A DNA stretch of 64,000 nucleotides, taken from Nitrosomonas sp. (GTDB lineage: Bacteria; Pseudomonadota; Gammaproteobacteria; Burkholderiales; Nitrosomonadaceae). A program made the translations under genes and the position numbers. The notes beneath the pieces were generated by a model that did no database searches, had not been told where the DNA came from, and saw nothing but the letters and a program-made list of their open reading frames with translations. Where the stretch lies: contig JALDQW010000001.1 in the NCBI GenBank assembly GCA_031316255.1, positions 1,426,001 to 1,490,000 on the forward strand. The letters run 5' to 3'. Shown here piece after piece: positions 39,163 through 48,562 of this stretch (the first letter of the stretch is position 1; each line of letters starts with the position of its first letter).

Positions 39163-42100
39163 CTAGAAGTTTAAAGTTAATCGCGCAAAAAAAGTGCGAC
39201 GGGGTGTAAATCGTGTATTCGTGATTTCAGATTGCTGAAAGTTTATATTTCTATAAGAGAATTCTTCATTGAGAAGATTCTTGCCCTCTAAACTAATTAT
39301 TCCCATTCTATTGGGCATCCGAAAACCAATAACAGCATCAACCATGAAAAAGTCACTAATACCCGAGTTTTTCTCAGTTGTGAAATTTTCAAAACGTTCT
39401 ATATCCTGTCGAACAAATGCACCTGATAATGCAGCAAAAACACCAGATGGATTAAAGTAATTGATGCTGGTAGGTATTATTAATGTACTAATTTCAATTG
39501 GTAAATTATTGTTGATGATTATTGCGCGATCGAATGTTTCGAATTGTGGTTCACTTTTGATAGTCCAATTTGTATTTGGAATCAGATACAAATATGCTCG
39601 ATAAAGGTTTTCTTTTTGTTGTTCGACTGTAACTGGCGCATCTTTTAGATCAAAAGCATCAGAAAAATTTGGAACATCAAGTTCACGCCTTGATATTTCA
39701 ATACCACCATAAATATTTTTATTTAAAAATGTATCAAGTCCGATTCCGATGCGGTGTGCCTTTGTTCCATTCACATCGTCAAAGAACTGGTTAAATCCGG
39801 CAACCTGAGTAGGTTCTAGTGTTTGATTTGTTACTAAAGCTGATTTGATCGTTTCAAACCAAGCAAATCTAAGCCTTAAATTCTGAGTAAAATCCCACTG
39901 TAATCCAAATTTTGGGTTGGGTTTATTAATTTTATATCTACCTTCGCCAGCTTCAAAACTGGTGTAACTTACACCAAAAGTCCAATTCATATTTGGTAGA
40001 AAATTAAGATTTGTGTAAATGTAACCATTATTTCGTTTTCTATTAAAACCAGGACGTGAAGTGATTAATTGTTCGTTCGTATTTAGGAATTCTGTAAACT
40101 GTGTGAGTTTTACGTCAGCATTATATGTACCACCACCCGCAATTAAGTTTAGCCGATTATCTTTAAATAAATACTGAGTTTCTATTAAATAAGCATTATC
40201 TTTAAAAACTCTGCCAGTGGAGATACTCCCCAATTCCGGTATTTCTGGGGCTCCTGGTATAGGAGGGACAATAAAACTATTATCATCTTTACGATTTATA
40301 TAACTTGCAGAGAAAATAAGATCTTGTTTTTGCGAAATGTTATACCGTCCTCCAATACGTGCTGTATCTTGTGTTAATTTCCTGCGTTTAGTTGAGTCAA
40401 AATCATCAAGATCAAAATTTAACAGCAAATCTCCATGCTCTGTTTCTCTTTTACGTACTTCAGCTTGGATGTTCAATTTGGATGTAATTGCATACTGCAT
40501 AAAAGCATTATAAATATTATGTCGCAGATCGTTGTTTGCGCGAAACCCATTAGTGTCATAATGATACTGTCCAACACTGATTGAAGCGCGATCATAAAGT
40601 GCCGATGCGACAACTTCATCTCCGATAGTGCTATTGCTTCCCACAATACCTGAAGCCACGAGTTGTGCCCGATTACGTTCAACCAAAGATGCAAATTCAT
40701 TAAAACCTGTTTCGGCGGGACCTGTATTGGTGATAACATTTAAATCAGCGACTGCAAGATGTGGTTGCACCGGATTCACATTTATAGGTTGCAATAATTG
40801 TGCTTGCAGCAACTCGCTTACTCGAGCAATTTCGTGACGCGGAATATTGGTGTACGCATCCGATAGAAATCTGTGCGCTGAGTGATTGGCTGGATCAAAG
40901 CTCAGTGACTTGGCTGTTTCCATCAAGGCTCGTTTTTCAAACCCAAGATTGTCGTAGATGCGTGCGAGACTCGAACCACGTCCGGCCTGGTCCTGATCGA
41001 GCAGCAGTCTGGAACGGTAGACAGCGCGGTTGTCGTTCAATTCGATCGATTTCTGGATATCCTTGAGTGCTTCAACAGGGCGGTTCTGTGTTTGTTTCTG
41101 AATGGCGTCATAAAACCACGGCGTGGGATCGAGCGGATCGCGCTCTTTGGCGAGTTCGAATTGTGTTTCTGCAGTAGAGTAACGTTTTTCTTCGAAATAC
41201 GCTTTGCCCAAATAGCTGCGGATCAGTGAATTACCGGGATCGAGGCTGGCGGCGATTTCGAGTTCGATGCGGCCTGCTTCAAGCTGGCCTTCACGGATAA
41301 GTGCGAGTCCAAGGCCGAGCCTTGGCATGGGATCTGCCTGATCAAGCAGAATCGCTTCATGAAAGATCGATTTGGCGTCCGTCGTATTGATTTGCAGCAG
41401 ATACGCAAAACCCAATACGGTTTGTGTCTTGGCGACAGTCGGATTCAGGTTGACCGCTTCCTGTGCAGATTCCAGTGCCTGTTCGAGTTTGCCGACGGAC
41501 ATTTGCAGTTCAGCCAGCCGCGCCCAGATCAGTGCATTTTGTGGATCAAGTACAACGGCCTGTTTGACGCTGGCAAGTGCGGCATCGATGTCAAATGCAG
41601 CCTGTTGCGCGTAAGATAGTGCGAGCCATGCTGGTACGGATAACTTATCGAATTCTATTGACTGGATTGCCAGTTCAAGTGCTTTTTCCTTGTCATTCTG
41701 AACCACGGCGATAATTGATTGTAATGCCATGGCGTTACTGTTATCCGGATCGGCGGTTAAGATTCTGTCTATAATGGCTTTGGCTTCATCGGCTTGTCCG
41801 ACAGATAACAAGTATTCTGCTTCATGCAGTTGGTTATCGAAACTTACGTTGCCCGGACCCCGGTGGTAGCCGATGATTGCCGGATAATAAAGCGCCCATT
41901 GCACGGCATCCAGCGGCCTGACGATTGTTTCTTTAATAGGCGCCCGGTTTTGATAGGCAATGGCTGCTTCGTGATCAGTGAGTTGCAAACTACCCTGATC
42001 ATTGCTGGCCAGAACGCGGCCTTCATAGATAACAACGCGGGCATGATCCGTTTCAACACCAACGAAAAATTCCGTGCCTTCTACGCTTGCATTCAGAAAA

Positions 42101-42525
42101 GGCGTTCTGACTTTAAACGGTTGGGGTGTGCGCGTGATGATATGGATTGCGCCTTTGATCAGGTCGATCAATGAAGTGGCTTTTTTTTCTTCAGTCTGGG
42201 GAATGGTAATCGCGGTTCTCTGGTCGAGGCGCATCAGACTTTCATTGTTAAGCCGTATCGCAGCGCGGCTGTGTTTGCGCACGCGTAATGAATCCCCCGC
42301 GCAAAGATGCGTATCAAGATCTGCGGGTTTCCAGTCAGTTGAGTTATTGCGGCGGAGTTCAACGATTCCCTGTACGGAGACCACTTGTGCGACTTTTGGT
42401 GAGCATACGTTTGCGGCAATTACAGCGCGGGTAAGTAGAATATACAAGAGGGCGGCAATGATAGCTGTAAGACCGTAGCATCTACATACGCCTGGCTTTA
42501 ATATTGATGCCCTCGAGAAATTCAT
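39163..42525 (-). CDS. FecR-TPR-outer-membrane beta-barrel fusion (copy 2)
   Basis: The 1120-aa paralogue of the product at 32925-36293 has the same order: signal (LTAIIAALLYILLTRAVIAA), FecR domain (VVSVQGIVELRR, LNASVEGTEFFVG), about eight TPRs (PRLGLGLALIREGQLEAGRI is identical to copy 1) and a barrel ending RTFFARLTLNF. Blocks such as LEPTQVAGFNQFFDDVNGT are shared, while barrel loops differ, as expected for surface-exposed loops. The barrel half of the gene (about 39.2-40.6 kb) is much richer in A+T than the FecR/TPR half: 40141-40200 has 13 G+C in 60 bases against 36 in 60 at 41281-41340. That suggests recombination. It follows a CHASE2-cyclase gene 243 bases upstream. Confidence 0.8.
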   Translation of the reverse strand: MNFSRASILKPGVCRCYGLTAIIAALLYILLTRAVIAANVCSPKVAQVVSVQGIVELRRNNSTDWKPADLDTHLCAGDSLRVRKHSRAAIRLNNESLMRLDQRTAITIPQTEEKKATSLIDLIKGAIHIITRTPQPFKVRTPFLNASVEGTEFFVGVETDHARVVIYEGRVLASNDQGSLQLTDHEAAIAYQNRAPIKETIVRPLDAVQWALYYPAIIGYHRGPGNVSFDNQLHEAEYLLSVGQADEAKAIIDRILTADPDNSNAMALQSIIAVVQNDKEKALELAIQSIEFDKLSVPAWLALSYAQQAAFDIDAALASVKQAVVLDPQNALIWARLAELQMSVGKLEQALESAQEAVNLNPTVAKTQTVLGFAYLLQINTTDAKSIFHEAILLDQADPMPRLGLGLALIREGQLEAGRIELEIAASLDPGNSLIRSYLGKAYFEEKRYSTAETQFELAKERDPLDPTPWFYDAIQKQTQNRPVEALKDIQKSIELNDNRAVYRSRLLLDQDQAGRGSSLARIYDNLGFEKRALMETAKSLSFDPANHSAHRFLSDAYTNIPRHEIARVSELLQAQLLQPINVNPVQPHLAVADLNVITNTGPAETGFNEFASLVERNRAQLVASGIVGSNSTIGDEVVASALYDRASISVGQYHYDTNGFRANNDLRHNIYNAFMQYAITSKLNIQAEVRKRETEHGDLLLNFDLDDFDSTKRRKLTQDTARIGGRYNISQKQDLIFSASYINRKDDNSFIVPPIPGAPEIPELGSISTGRVFKDNAYLIETQYLFKDNRLNLIAGGGTYNADVKLTQFTEFLNTNEQLITSRPGFNRKRNNGYIYTNLNFLPNMNWTFGVSYTSFEAGEGRYKINKPNPKFGLQWDFTQNLRLRFAWFETIKSALVTNQTLEPTQVAGFNQFFDDVNGTKAHRIGIGLDTFLNKNIYGGIEISRRELDVPNFSDAFDLKDAPVTVEQQKENLYRAYLYLIPNTNWTIKSEPQFETFDRAIIINNNLPIEISTLIIPTSINYFNPSGVFAALSGAFVRQDIERFENFTTEKNSGISDFFMVDAVIGFRMPNRMGIISLEGKNLLNEEFSYRNINFQQSEITNTRFTPRRTFFARLTLNF

Positions 42526-42768
42526 GTCTATATTAAGTCAGATAGGTGATTTATAAATCCATACAGGTCACGCAGGTATACAGATTAACATAAAACAATT
42601 TTGATCATTGGGTCTAAATGTTATTTCTGGATTATATTTCGCACGTGGTGCTGATCGAATCGTATTAAATCCGAGGTGGCAGGTTGCTCAAGTACAGCCA
42701 GAAACTATATGAAGAAAGCAGTATGCTGTCTGTGACAATAATCACAACTGAGGTGGGAAAAGGTGCTG

Positions 42769-45009
42769 TTATTTCTCGGTGAATTCAATGACCGGTTTCC
42801 ATTGATTCGGTGGGGACTGTGTGCAGACGTTCAGATAGAATTTAGTCGGTCCATCGCCGGGAAATTGTTTGAGAATATGTGTCCATTTCTGGATCGCTGA
42901 GTGCTGTTGTAGCAGGTAAGCATTTAAGGCGTCTGTAAACATTTCGCATAACAACAACTGACTTTCGCTGGCTTTTTGTCGATATGTAATCAGTTCAGAT
43001 AAATTGACCGGTAATGATTTTCCGGCAAACCGAAAGCTGCCTACAGGGCGTGTCAGAAAACAATCGATGCCATCCATGAGTTCATTGGTGACCAGTAAAT
43101 TTGTACCAAGAAATTTGTTTGTGCCTTCAATACGGCTGGTTGTACTGACGAGATCGCCAACAACACGGTAGATATAGTTATCCATGGAACCCAGTTTGCT
43201 GACCAGTAGTTTTCCAAAATGGATACCGATGCGAGTAGGAAGCTTGTGATGACGGCTGTCTTTATTAAACTTATTAACGTTGTTAACGATGGAAAGGCCT
43301 GCTTCACAAGCGTGTTTGCGTAATGCTTTGCTGGCGGAAGTTGATTCCCAGATTGCCAGCATGGCATCGCCGATTTTTTCGGAAACGGAGCCGTTATTTT
43401 GTCTAACTGACTGAGATAGGACATTGAAATAATCATCCATAAGCAGCCTTAGCTGCCGGACATCCATTTCTTCTGCAAGCGTGGTATACCCTTTTATATC
43501 TGTGAACAGGAGAGCGCCAAAAACGAGTTGATCTTTGTGTAATACGGAATCCACCTGCCGGGAAAAATCTCCGACTACGCGCTCGGGTGTGAATTGACCG
43601 AATAACTCCAGAAGCTGGTCACGCTCGTGTCGGGCAATCAGATATTTGAGCACAGTAGCGCCAAAAACTGAACCGGGGATGACAATCAAGAGCGGTGTGA
43701 TCAGCGGTAACCAGATGTTAGCCTGTTTGAAGATTAGCCAAGCAAAAAAAGTATAGCCGCCGGCCAGAAAAAAACTGATGATCAACAGTTTCCTGTTGGA
43801 TAGCAGTGGAAAAATAAAACCCAGTGTCAAGCCCATGATAAATAACAATCCCAGGCTGCCTTCATGGGGAAAGGGGCTGATGGGTTTATTTTCGAGCAGA
43901 TTGGCGAATGCGGTAGCGGCAATTTCCACGCCGTCAATTTGCCGCCCTTCAGATTCGGTAAAAACAGTGTGATAAGAATCGCGGACAATATCCTGCTCGG
44001 ATTGCGTCGCAGCAGAAAGTCCGACAAAAACAGCCTTGCCTTTTATTGTTCCGAGTATGGATTGATATGCGTTTGCACCGGTATCGTTGGGTAGAAGTAT
44101 TTGATGGTAAGGAACAGTGTGTATTGTGCGCGGTGGACCATAAAAATTGAGATAATGATACGGCTGATTTGAATACAGATTAGCCAGCACGTGAATATAA
44201 TATTTGGTGTGGTTGTCAAGACCTTTATTTTTGCGTAATTCGGAGAGGAGTTGTTGTTTGATCCCGGGATGATTAACAAATTTTTCGCGTAAATTGAGTA
44301 TCAGTGATTCCAGATCCGTGATTTGTTCCTTATGGGTGGGTAAATCCGCAATATCAAAATTTTCTATTTCCTGGAGCAATGCAATAAAGTCATCATAAAC
44401 CCCGAGTGAAAAGGCTTGCAAAGCAACAATCGGCATAGTGGGAAAGTCGCCGGTATCGGCTTTGAAAGCCCAGTAGGCGTTAATACGTGGGATACGGGGT
44501 AAAGGAAATGGTACATGTGACAGGGTTGCGGCTGCTATTTCGGGCAACGGCGCTATTCTTCTATGTTGGATTATTTGCAATTGAAAGGCGTCTGCATTTT
44601 CTGGTGGGGCGGCCGATAATCTTTCGACCAGGATTACATTGCCGGCTTTTTCAATCGCTTCAGCGAGAGCGCGGTCATGCTCTGGTTCCGGGCCGGGTGA
44701 ATCAAAGACAAGGTCAAGTACAATGATTGCTGCACCGGCCTGAGCGAGTTGTTCTATAAGACGTGCATGATAATCACGTGGCCATGGCCAGAAGCGGGGG
44801 TTTACCGGTAAACCCATTTGAATGGCTGATGGTCTGTCTGCGGCGACAACAATCACTTCGTCTGGTGCGGGTGTTGTGCCGCGTAACTGGAAAAGCCAGT
44901 ACAGGCCATACTCTTCCTCCAGCAACTGGCCTTGAGGTGTCAGATAGACGGCGATAGCAAACAATCCGACGCAAATACCCAAAAGAATTCGCTTGAAGTG
45001 TTTTGTCAT
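42769..45009 (-). CDS. CHASE2-class III nucleotide cyclase, altered active site
   Basis: The 746-aa protein has an N-terminal anchor helix, a periplasmic CHASE2 sensor (about 30-360; VIVVAADRPS, AAIIVLDLVFDSPGPE), three membrane helices (about 375-460) and a C-terminal class III cyclase (about 490-680). Both metal-binding Asp are present (LFTDIKGYTTL and KIGDAMLAIW), as is the substrate Lys before the second. The pattern GDxVNxxxR reads GDLVSTTSR: the Asp is kept, the Arg is kept, but the transition-state Asn is Ser622. Reduced or altered activity is possible. CHASE2 cyclases and FecR proteins are often neighbours, as here, which suggests the periplasmic parts communicate. Confidence 0.88.
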   Translation of the reverse strand: MTKHFKRILLGICVGLFAIAVYLTPQGQLLEEEYGLYWLFQLRGTTPAPDEVIVVAADRPSAIQMGLPVNPRFWPWPRDYHARLIEQLAQAGAAIIVLDLVFDSPGPEPEHDRALAEAIEKAGNVILVERLSAAPPENADAFQLQIIQHRRIAPLPEIAAATLSHVPFPLPRIPRINAYWAFKADTGDFPTMPIVALQAFSLGVYDDFIALLQEIENFDIADLPTHKEQITDLESLILNLREKFVNHPGIKQQLLSELRKNKGLDNHTKYYIHVLANLYSNQPYHYLNFYGPPRTIHTVPYHQILLPNDTGANAYQSILGTIKGKAVFVGLSAATQSEQDIVRDSYHTVFTESEGRQIDGVEIAATAFANLLENKPISPFPHEGSLGLLFIMGLTLGFIFPLLSNRKLLIISFFLAGGYTFFAWLIFKQANIWLPLITPLLIVIPGSVFGATVLKYLIARHERDQLLELFGQFTPERVVGDFSRQVDSVLHKDQLVFGALLFTDIKGYTTLAEEMDVRQLRLLMDDYFNVLSQSVRQNNGSVSEKIGDAMLAIWESTSASKALRKHACEAGLSIVNNVNKFNKDSRHHKLPTRIGIHFGKLLVSKLGSMDNYIYRVVGDLVSTTSRIEGTNKFLGTNLLVTNELMDGIDCFLTRPVGSFRFAGKSLPVNLSELITYRQKASESQLLLCEMFTDALNAYLLQQHSAIQKWTHILKQFPGDGPTKFYLNVCTQSPPNQWKPVIEFTEK

Positions 45010-45122
45010 GTTGTACCTTGAATGGCAGCGTTTAACCGTTACTTGTACGAAAATAAGTCGAGATTTTAGTATACTTACTCGTCTAAATGTTATTTGATCA
45101 GAAAATTTCAGAGATAAAGTAC

Positions 45123-45905
45123 ATGATTTTCGTTATTTCTCCAGCAAAAACACTGGATTTTGAGGCGCCTGCTCACACTAAAAAGTTTTCCATGCCGGTT
45201 TTTCTTGACGACTCGGCGGTGTTGATTGATCAATTGAGAACTTTGGAACCGGATCAAATCGGCAAACTCATGTCAATCAGCCCCAAGCTGGCCACTTTGA
45301 ATTCAAACCGCTACTACGAATGGAAGCGCCCGTTTAATCTGGAAAATGCCAAACAAGCGATGTATGCGTTTAAGGGCGATGTTTATACCGGACTGGACGC
45401 CGAAACACTCAGTGACAATGATGTCGCGTTTGCTCAGAATCATTTGCGGATTCTTTCCGGTTTGTATGGCATGCTTAAACCGCTCGACCTGATGCAACCG
45501 TATCGCCTGGAAATGGGTACGCAGCTAAAAAATGTTCGCGGCGATAATTTATATGAATTCTGGGGGGATACCATTACCGAGGCCATTAATCAGGATTTAA
45601 AAAATCAGAAAACAGACACTCTGATCAATCTGGCATCCAACGAGTATTTCAAATCCGTTAAACCGGAAAAACTGAACGCAACAATCATTACCCCGGTCTT
45701 TAAAGATCAGAAAAACGGTGTTTATAAAATTATCAGTTTTTTTGCAAAAAAAGCCCGAGGTTTGATGAGCCGTTTTATCATACAACACCGATTAACGGCG
45801 CCAGAAGCAATTAAACAGTTCGATGTTGCAGGTTACGGGTTTTGTGAAGCGGAAAGCAACGAGTGTGAATGGGTTTTTAAGCGCGAAGAGTTGACGCAGA
45901 AATAA
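45123..45905 (+). CDS. yaaA: YaaA family peroxide-stress protein
   Basis: From ATG 45123 the product is 260 aa and begins [16 protein letters not shown], the YaaA (DUF328) signature. Also conserved are [41 protein letters not shown] and FDVAGYGF. In E. coli YaaA lowers free iron and protects DNA under peroxide stress. An upstream ATG at 45087 adds 12 residues not seen in relatives. Confidence 0.94.
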   Translation: MIFVISPAKTLDFEAPAHTKKFSMPVFLDDSAVLIDQLRTLEPDQIGKLMSISPKLATLNSNRYYEWKRPFNLENAKQAMYAFKGDVYTGLDAETLSDNDVAFAQNHLRILSGLYGMLKPLDLMQPYRLEMGTQLKNVRGDNLYEFWGDTITEAINQDLKNQKTDTLINLASNEYFKSVKPEKLNATIITPVFKDQKNGVYKIISFFAKKARGLMSRFIIQHRLTAPEAIKQFDVAGYGFCEAESNECEWVFKREELTQK

Positions 45906-45945
45906 AGCGAATATTATTACAGATCAGTCATCGGGGAGGCTGTCA

Positions 45946-46311
45946 ATGAACGTACAAAAAAATATCGAGTGGGCGAAAAGTTACATTGAATTATCGAACA
46001 AACATGACCTCAAGCGTATTGAAACCCTATTTTTAGGGAGCGCCACCTACCATTCAGCATTTTTTGGTGAATACAAAGGCAGTGTCGCCATTCGTGAAAT
46101 GATGCAGAGTTTCTTTGTGCGATATCCCGATGTGCACTGGGAAGTATCGAATTATCGTCCGATTGGTAATGAGGGTGTTGAATTTGATTTTTTGATGACA
46201 GCAACGGATGCGGCGGCTGATGAGCCTGTCAGAAGACACGGGCGTGAATGTATTTACTTTGAAGCTGACGGGCTCATCAGCCGTATCGTAGTGCACAAGG
46301 CAGACGAATAG
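45946..46311 (+). CDS. NTF2/SnoaL-like protein
   Basis: The 121-aa protein fits the SnoaL/NTF2-like alpha+beta barrel: helix NIEWAKSYIELSNKHDLKRI, then SATYHSAFFGEYKGSVAIRE, MMQSFFVRYPDVHWEVSNYR and a C-terminal strand CIYFEADGLISRIVVHK. Such proteins are small-molecule isomerases, hydrolases or binding proteins. GGGGAGG lies before the ATG. It is 40 bases after yaaA and may be co-transcribed. No substrate can be named. Confidence 0.75.
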   Translation: MNVQKNIEWAKSYIELSNKHDLKRIETLFLGSATYHSAFFGEYKGSVAIREMMQSFFVRYPDVHWEVSNYRPIGNEGVEFDFLMTATDAAADEPVRRHGRECIYFEADGLISRIVVHKADE

Positions 46312-46325
46312 TCTTTGAGCTCTAT

Positions 46326-47285
46326 TTATAAAAAATCGGTATCTTTTTCAATAATCTGATCGGGTGCTTGTTTGCGTGCCTTGCGTCTCTCGGCTTCGAT
46401 AAAAACGCGTTTGACGAGCACGTTCCTTGACTTGATTTCCTGATCGATGGCTGCGATCGTTTCTTCAACTTCGGCCGCTGAGAGATTGTCCATAAAGTCG
46501 ATACTGATATTGACCAGAATAAACCCAGGACCCATATGCAGGGTAAGCACTTCATTGACATGATCAATACCGCTGTGGCTTGTAGCAATGGCATGAATTT
46601 CCTGATTGACTTCGCTGTTGGCGCTTTCGCCAATCAATAATCCTTTTGTTTCGATGGCAAGCCAGATCGCGATGGTGGCCAGAATAAAACCGATAATAAT
46701 GGATGCGAGTCCGTCAAACCATAAAATGCCGGTGACTTGCGTCAATAGCACGCCCAGAAATGCGACCATCAGACCCAGCAATGCGGCCGAGTCTTCAAAC
46801 AGTACAACAAATATGGATGGATCCTTGGCGCGCCGAACGGCTTTGACATAACTCCACTTTCCTCTGCCTTTATTAAATTCCTTAAGCGCCATATACCAGG
46901 CAGCACCTTCGAAAAGTAAAGCGAGTCCTAGCACAATATAATTGATGTACGGATTGGTAATCGGTTCCGGTGAAATAATGTGCCGGATGCCTTCGTAAAT
47001 GGAAACGCCCGCACCCAAAGCAAAAATCAGAATGGCGACAATAAAACTCCAGAAATAAATTTCTTTGCCATAGCCAAACGGATAATCTTTGTCCGCCGGT
47101 TTGTTTGCGCGTTTAATGCCATAAAGCAGCAATCCCTGATTGCCGGTATCGACCAATGAATGAATCGCTTCTGAAAGCATCGCGGAACTGCCTGTAATAG
47201 CTGAGGCAATGAATTTGGTGATGGCGATTAAAGTATTTCCGATGAGTGCGGCAAAAATGACTTTTTTTGATCCGGATGCAGACAT
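46326..47285 (-). CDS. Cation diffusion facilitator (CDF) metal transporter
   Basis: The 319-aa protein has about six helices. The first metal-site helix reads SEAIHSLVDTGNQGLLL (His/Asp positions of the CDF site), and the fifth reads FDGLASIIIGFILA (Asp). The cytoplasmic C-terminal domain (LTLHMGPGFILVNISIDFMD) is of the short CDF type. It would export a divalent cation such as Zn, Mn or Co in exchange for protons. It follows mrpG by 15 bases on the same strand, so it is probably the last gene of the Mrp operon. Confidence 0.88.
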   Translation of the reverse strand: MSASGSKKVIFAALIGNTLIAITKFIASAITGSSAMLSEAIHSLVDTGNQGLLLYGIKRANKPADKDYPFGYGKEIYFWSFIVAILIFALGAGVSIYEGIRHIISPEPITNPYINYIVLGLALLFEGAAWYMALKEFNKGRGKWSYVKAVRRAKDPSIFVVLFEDSAALLGLMVAFLGVLLTQVTGILWFDGLASIIIGFILATIAIWLAIETKGLLIGESANSEVNQEIHAIATSHSGIDHVNEVLTLHMGPGFILVNISIDFMDNLSAAEVEETIAAIDQEIKSRNVLVKRVFIEAERRKARKQAPDQIIEKDTDFL

Positions 47286-47300
47286 GTGTGGGATTTTTTA

Positions 47301-47804
47301 CTAGGGTTTTGTTGGATCGGTTGTATGCGGTGCTTCAGTTGTGGGTTTTGTTCCAGTTAGTTCAGTCGATACGGGCGTATCAACGCTGTCTGTTTTTTGG
47401 GTTTCTCCAGCTTCTTCCGGTTTTTCTTTTTTTTCGGTCGCTTCAGTTTCGGTGGCAGTATTTTTTGCTTCTGGTGATTCCTGGTTTTCCACTTCTTTTT
47501 CCGGTATATCGGCCAAAGAGGGTAAACCCAGGTGTAATGCGGCCTTGGCCAGCAGATGCGCACTTACCGGTGCGGTAATGAAAAGGAAGAAAGTAATTAA
47601 TACTTCATGAAGACTGATGTTTTCGCCATATGTGCTGAAGTAGATTGCAGAGGCAATCAGCAGGCTGCCGACGCCAAGTGTTGTGGCCTTGGTGGGTCCA
47701 TGCAGGCGGGTATAGAGATCCTTGAGTCTGACCAATCCCAGAGAGCCGATAAATGTGAATACCGCGCCCGTTAGAATCAAGAAAGATAAAAAGTATTCCA
47801 GCAT
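47301..47804 (-). CDS. mrpG: Mrp-type Na+/H+ antiporter subunit G with long tail
   Basis: The first 105 residues are a normal MrpG/PhaG with three helices and the conserved LVRLKDLYTRLHGPTKATTL. The last 60 residues (from about 107) are a low-complexity tail rich in Glu, Thr, Lys and Pro (e.g. TETEATEKKEKPEEAGETQK). Most MrpG are about 110-125 aa, so the tail is unusual. It starts three bases after mrpF. Confidence 0.9.
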   Translation of the reverse strand: MLEYFLSFLILTGAVFTFIGSLGLVRLKDLYTRLHGPTKATTLGVGSLLIASAIYFSTYGENISLHEVLITFFLFITAPVSAHLLAKAALHLGLPSLADIPEKEVENQESPEAKNTATETEATEKKEKPEEAGETQKTDSVDTPVSTELTGTKPTTEAPHTTDPTKP

Positions 47805-47807
47805 AAC

Positions 47808-48077
47808 TTATTCGATAATATCGCCACGTAACACGTATTTACACAGGGCGACTGTACCGATAAATCCCATGAGTGCAATCAGGAGTGCGGCCTCAAAGAA
47901 AAGTGCACTGCCCAGATGAATGCCCAGCAGTACCAGTATTGCAATGGTATTGACATAAAGCGTATCCAGCGCCAATATCCGGCTCGGAACATCGGGGCCA
48001 CGCAATAACCGCCAGAAACTCATGCCAACTGCAGCAGTGACCATGGCGAGTGCTATCTGGATTGAAATCGCTAACAT
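47808..48077 (-). CDS. mrpF: Mrp-type antiporter subunit F
   Basis: The 89-aa protein has three helices with the MrpF/PhaF pattern RLLRGPDVPSRILALDTLYV. It is a small membrane subunit needed for assembly and transport. Its start overlaps the end of mrpE by seven bases. Confidence 0.92.
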   Translation of the reverse strand: MLAISIQIALAMVTAAVGMSFWRLLRGPDVPSRILALDTLYVNTIAILVLLGIHLGSALFFEAALLIALMGFIGTVALCKYVLRGDIIE

Positions 48078-48562
48078 GATTCAAAAATCTCCTTCAGTGG
48101 ATGTTCGTAACGTTGTTTGATGGTTGCAATGAGTTTATCGGGATCCGTTTCATTCAGTGCGTGCACCAGCAGATAACTTTGATCCTCTGCCAGTTGTGCG
48201 GATAAAGTACCCGGCGTCAGGGTGATGCTGTTGGCCAGAAGACTGATTGCCAGGTCTGAAGTCAGGTCCAGAGGCAGTTTGACAAATGCAGGTTGCAATT
48301 TGTCCGGATTTCCGAGTATCAGCCGCGCAACGATAAAATTTGCCATGATGATGTCAAACAACAAAACCGCTATGTACCGGAGCAAGATAACCGGCTTGCG
48401 AATCGAAACTGTTTCCGGCCAGAAACGTATTGTAAGTACCGGTATGGCCCAGCCCAGGATCACGCCAAGCAGGATATGAGCCGGTTCAATGGTGTTGTTC
48501 AGCAGCAGCCATATTGCTGCGAGAGCCGGTGTGAGTATGGGGTGCGGTAATAAACGAGTCAT
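48071..48562 (-). CDS. mrpE: Mrp-type antiporter subunit E
   Basis: The 163-aa protein has two to three N-terminal helices and a soluble C-terminal domain with LLANSITLTPGTLSAQLAED and LLVHALNETDPDKL, both MrpE signatures. The start overlaps the mrpD stop (ATGA). Confidence 0.92.
   Translation of the reverse strand: MTRLLPHPILTPALAAIWLLLNNTIEPAHILLGVILGWAIPVLTIRFWPETVSIRKPVILLRYIAVLLFDIIMANFIVARLILGNPDKLQPAFVKLPLDLTSDLAISLLANSITLTPGTLSAQLAEDQSYLLVHALNETDPDKLIATIKQRYEHPLKEIFESC

Noticed and set aside
32925..42525. The two long proteins as ordinary TonB-dependent siderophore receptors
   Set aside because: The plug domain and TonB box are not seen, and no FecI-type sigma factor is adjacent.
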